A DNA stretch of 64,000 bases from Trematomus loennbergii (Eukaryota; Chordata; Actinopteri; Perciformes; Nototheniidae). The position numbers and the translations under genes were made by a program. Below are positions 59,311-64,000 of this stretch, one piece after another; position 1 is the first letter of the stretch; the number at the start of each line of letters is the position of its first letter. The notes beneath the pieces were generated by a model, which was not told where the DNA came from, made no database searches, and saw only the letters and a program-made list of their open reading frames with translations. The DNA is taken from the NCBI GenBank assembly GCA_012861695.1, contig JAAOOA010000127.1, positions 21,519,267 through 21,583,266 on the forward strand, in the 5' to 3' direction.

Positions 59311-62300
59311 AAAATAGGTGGTTGGTGAAAGGGCTGAAATTCAAACTAGAGTAAAAACATGGACATTATTTATTATTCTGTGTTTATTCTGATTGAAATC
59401 TAAATTTACAGTGAAATATTTCAACAGGCCATGTCTCCAGCACTACGTAATGTAAAATGCACTGCCACTCGAATCTATTGTATTATCTATTGTCCTATCA
59501 ATTAACTATGCTATTTGTGTTTATTTGGTCAATGCCTTATGGAGGAAACTGGCAGACTGGGCTGTGCATACAGTCATGATACCAAACCATCTGGGAAGTA
59601 ATGATGTGCGGTAGATTTTCAATTCGGCACCAGGCTATTCTGTGCATAAAGCAGTCTTCTCCACTGATTTGCAGTATTGCCCTCAATTGCAAGCAAAAGC
59701 AAACGCATAAATAAAAGGTAACGTTATCATGGTAAATTATATAGAGAACTCTTTGATAGTTTCCAAATACACATTGTCGTATTTGAAATCATGTGGGACA
59801 TTATACAATACAAATGTTCTCTGTGAATACACATTAAAAGCCATTCAGTGATGAACACCATGTTAATATCTCTGAAAGTGTTAGGTGTGATCCTTGGGGA
59901 ATTTAAATGTTGGTTGTTATAAGCAATGAAGGCAAAGGGACTTATAAACAGGCTGTTTAGAGGGCCCTGTAGAAAGGGGCCTCGTATCATTAAACAAACA
60001 GATTAGATTTTGGTTCCACTTGACAAATTGACTGTAATTTATTTTGCTGGCTGGATGATCCGTAGCGATTGGATTTCTTCAGGGCTGTGTAAGAAATTCA
60101 CGATAAGGCATTAGCAAAACAAACGTATAACAACTGCTCAGTCTTGATCCAAACACTTTTACCTAGAGACTGAGAATCATTTTGGGGTAACTTTCCAAAT
60201 GGAATGATGAAGCAACCAAGGTTTTATTTTTTACAAATTGAAGTGTCAAGATTGACTCCAGAGGTAAGACTATATAACAGAAAGCGATGTCAGTAAGACG
60301 TTGAACTGATTAATGTGATGGGTTGATAGGCTGTCTTTATGACAGGAGAGTTGGGGTGAGTAATGGATGGTGTCCCTCAACAGGAGAGATCTCAAAACGG
60401 GATATGCATGCTGTAGTGCCAAACATGGCAAGCAGATGGCAAGCAACAGGGCCCTGTCAGTCCAGTGTAGGGTTGTGTGCTTGGAAGAAAAAGTAGAAAA
60501 AAATCGTCCAGGATGGATGATATCAGGCCATCTGTCTACATCACAACAAGGTGTCATTTCAAAAGGGGGAAAACTGGTTATTTCTTCAGATCTGATCTCT
60601 ACAACGGATAGAACCTTTCCTTTGCATTCTCTGTTTTTGAGTTTTTATGCAACCACAGAGGCAGAATCATAATGATGCTTGTTTTAACATTTCTATATTT
60701 GTTTAAGGATACAGCGTAGTGGCACTGGTGTTAACTGACAATCCCCTTGCTGTACCTTCACTCTGCCACTCTCTTATTATAGATATTTTTTCTTTTTTTT
60801 ATCTCCCACTCAGTCTGTCTCCCTCTTCATCTGTGATCTTGCACTGTATCAAGTTAATTTCGGTTTATGGGGGCAACAAGTGATGGTGTTGAAGAAAGAT
60901 GATTTGTGACAGACATAGGAAGGAAGCTGCCTCTTGAAGGAGGCACTAAAGTTCACAAACATGTAACAGGGATTCAGGCTGTTACCGAGTGGAAAGGAGT
61001 TTGTCCGCCTACACACTCTGAAGACCAGGAGATGAGAGTCTGGGCCTGGCTGAGAGGCTGCTGGCTTGCTGTTCTCTAGCAGGTGGTGCACATTTTCCAG
61101 TTACAAGAAAACACTAAGTGTAGGCAGCAAAGAGGAGGTGCTGTCATCTATTCCTGAATCGAACACAGCCGATCTGAACCAATTTGTGGCAGCATGGATG
61201 GTCACGCAGAATTGATGTTTATTCTCGCTCGATGTTTGGACTCAGTGATGTTTCGAGAATTACACAACATTAAAACTATACCATCACTCGGAGATTAACG
61301 TTTTCAGCACGAGCAAACACCCCAACCAAATAACAAAACAGAACCTCTGCCAGCTTTTATCAAAGAAAATATTTGACATGCAATCTGTTTAGTTTGGGTC
61401 TCCTATGCTGAAGACATATTGTTAGTATCAAACATCTATGGTTTGGCACACATTGCACTTGATTCTGAATTGCATTGTGCTTTCAGTGTTTATATATACC
61501 CAGAAGAAGCTTTCTGCCCAGTTACTACAAGTACCGTTTATCTTGTTGTCAATGGAAGACCTTTTTCTTTAATGGTGTTGTCAAGGGATAATGAACATGG
61601 CCGAGGAGAAAGTAGATCCAATCTCTGGGATCATTACAAAGGTAGTTTTATCTCTGCTGAATGGTTGTGTCTTTCTTATAGGGCTGTATTCCTCCTGTAG
61701 CCATGTGGATCATTGTTATATGTGAATGTCTTCAGGCCAATGTAAGATGACACTCTTTGTACTCTAGAATTTCTTTTGATTTGTGAAAAGGCTGAGACCT
61801 TTAAAACATGTACCTATTTTACAGTGATAGTCACAATGGAAGCCAAAATGTCATGCGATGCGTTTTCAACTTCATAGATAAGGAATACTGCCTCAGTGTT
61901 GTCTCTTATCAGCATGACCCAGAAAAGTCAAAAAGGACTCAGGGGGGCATTGCACTAATTCAGATGTATTCCACATGCAGGACCAATAGAGGGATGAACA
62001 GTGAGTGAAAATGCATGAAGATGAGCCCTGCATTCCCACATAACTGCATAATTGGAGATATTATGCAAATTATAGAGATTATTAAATCACCATTGGTTTC
62101 TGCAATAAGGATTAAGGTGGGACTGCTTGGGATTCAAAGTCTCTGAGCTATGCTTTCATGGGTCAAAGTTAAAACCTTGGTTTAATTCTGACTGTTTGGC
62201 ATAATTCAGTAGTATTATCAATGCTGTGAGCCATACTGTATGTCAAGAACCCCCTCTATCCTTGCAATGCTAATTTCAGATGAGTTCTGCGTTGCATGCC

Positions 62301-64000
62301 GTTATGTCCATACAGTAGGTGCCAATTGTAGGTCTCTTATCTCTGCGTGAAGATTCAAATACGAGAATACACCTAATCTGCCAGAGGTATGCAATATTGT
62401 CTTGCATGTTTTCTTAAAGCTGAGGGAAGCAGTTCCATGATAACCTTTTTACGTAGTTTATTTCAAGTGAAACCTCAAGGTAGCGGTTTTCTGGAAAAGG
62501 CAAAATAAAACCTGCCAGAATTTGACAGTAAAACCCTCCTGCTGATCAACCTTTCCCACGCACTTTATACAGTAAGATCGAGTACCAATCATTCATTTCA
62601 AACATCATTCTTATCATGATCCTCTGATTGCAAACTTGTGGGACTGTAAAGCCCTTTGACATACTGTGATTTCAAACTCTAGGAGGTTACAATATCAGTA
62701 AAGCATTCAGCCTCACAGCTACTAGCTCAAGGCTCAACTGTTATCAACATGTCTCTCCATCTCTAAAACTCTTTGATCTAATTGTCAGATTTCTATTTGA
62801 TAGGTCTGTCTTCCTGTTTTGTGTTGCTCTGATGTGTAAGCCTTTGTTGCAAATGCTCGAATTGAAACTTTTCCTGCAGGATATTTTGCTGCAGAATCAG
62901 GTGTTTACCACCTGAGGGAATGTGCATATGCAGTTGTGGAACGGCCAATAGTAACTCTTTCTGAAGTGACCTGCGCAAAAGTCTTCCTTCACTGGCTAGA
63001 TTTTCAAAATCCCAACAACAGAGCCATGAGGAGATGCAGAAGGGTTTATGTTTATTATGTTAAAGGTTATATGGAATGTTTTGCCCGAAATGGCCCAAAA
63101 ATATACTGTACTGCCTAGCTCGGCTATATCACTGAATACATAAGATTTCACATTCGTCCTGATCACAATTTACATAAGTTTAAGGCTGCTCTGTACTGCA
63201 AGTTAATGGTTAAGATGCAGGTCAGACTTTGATTTATTGTCTGGTTAAGTTATTCACTTGCCTCGAAACTTTCATAACTCTAATCTACAGCCAGCTTCAG
63301 CATCATCACGACTGTCACAATAATATTTCAGTGTTATATTGTATAAATGCAAATGAGGCAGCACTAGAAGGATGGCAGAGGCTTTCCTGTGTGCCCCCGC
63401 GGTTGATATTTACACTAAACTGAACACTGATGCTGAGTAATGTTGGATGATGGGCCAGCTTGTCCAATTCCTAAAATGTGATATGCTCCAGTGGCTCAGG
63501 TCATTATACTCTGAGCCGGCATTTAGAAAGCACTTTTAATGATAGGATTTCTATAATAAATCGTTAGAAATGACAGTCACGTGGAGTCAGTTGTCTTGCT
63601 TGGAATATTATTTAGTTGCTAGTATCAACACTACATAGCTTTGTTGATTAAAGCCAAAGGCAAACTACTCTATTCTGTCACGGACATGATTTAAATACAT
63701 CTGCATTAGAAAGTGGGAGTGTTGTAGAGCTGAAACCTTATTCTGTCGAGCAGTTAGATGTGAATTCCTCTGTGTGTGTGTGGCAGGGAACAGCGATACA
63801 TCTTTGATCCAGAAATAATTTCACCTCACAATTTCTGTTGACCCTGAAACACATTTTGATGAAGAAATTAGATTTCTTGCTATTTGTGGAGCCTCTTCTT
63901 CCATGTTGATGTGTAAAGTGTGAGTGTGGTTTACTCAGACAGGCATTCACCTCTCACATTGCTCAAAATGACGTTTTTTTTCTTTTGCATTCTCTTTTTC

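Larger units (their letters stand above)
49201..64000. other. gene-free region upstream of gpr22
   Basis: Nearly 15 kb without a recognisable exon on either strand. Besides CT repeats (51537-51567, 55446-55527) and one MITE (58819-59310) there are few repeats. Several stretches of balanced composition and dense transcription-factor-like motifs (52040-52330, 53490-53720, 62030-62150) suggest cis-regulatory DNA. The short ORFs have no family resemblance and no splice-consistent extension. Confidence 0.55.

Noticed and set aside
60849..61091. 80-codon minus-strand ORF in the right-hand gene-free region
   Set aside because: Proline/cysteine-rich translation without recognisable domain, no exon signals and no neighbouring coding exon.
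36401..64000. cog5, dus4l or other genes expected near gpr22 in mammals
   Set aside because: Looked for splice-supported coding exons on both strands and found none; recorded as an apparent absence, not proof.

Overview
This is a vertebrate nuclear genome window, most likely from a ray-finned (teleost) fish. The evidence is GT-AG introns, four recognisable vertebrate genes in a fish-like arrangement, and typical fish dispersed repeats: hAT and Tc1-type MITEs, a tRNA-derived SINE containing the TTTATCCAAAGCGACTTACA block, an L2-like tail, and long CA, GA and CT microsatellites. The species cannot be told from the sequence. All exon models below were built by hand from reading frame, splice dinucleotides and phase continuity.

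Layout. (1) 541-11055, plus strand: the last ten coding exons of pde3a, the cGMP-inhibited cAMP phosphodiesterase, including the whole catalytic domain and the stop. Earlier exons lie off the left edge. A long AT-rich probable 3' UTR follows, to about 15.3 kb. (2) 15.5-17.1 kb: CA and GA microsatellites and a tRNA-like SINE fragment. (3) 17.2-33.1 kb, plus strand: a complete slco1c1-type organic anion / thyroid hormone transporter, with 14 coding exons encoding 702 residues after a probable non-coding first exon. (4) 33986-35774, minus strand: complete bcap29, an ER membrane chaperone of the BAP29/BAP31 family, with seven coding exons and 235 residues. It lies tail to tail with slco1c1. (5) 36.4-46.3 kb: no gene seen. 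(6) 46676-47989, minus strand: gpr22, an orphan class A GPCR in a single 437-residue coding exon with a splice acceptor just before the start codon. (7) About 49.2-64 kb: no gene seen. This region is poor in recognisable repeats and contains several stretches that look like conserved regulatory DNA.

The four genes do not form a pathway. pde3a and slco1c1 are neighbours on human chromosome 12p12, while bcap29 and gpr22 are close neighbours on human 7q22-q31. The window therefore spans a junction between two ancestral blocks. No cog5 or dus4l exon was recognised around gpr22 and bcap29, which differs from the mammalian arrangement.

I found no CRISPR array, operon, viral genome or obviously novel gene system. 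The observations most worth a second look are: a gpr22 protein with no cysteine in extracellular loop 2; a minisatellite with an exact 88-bp higher-order period; a hAT MITE pair with perfect 8-bp target duplications; a TA-flanked MITE ending 72 bp before the first coding exon of slco1c1; a nested degenerate tandem repeat at 39.4-40.2 kb; and candidate enhancers around gpr22.
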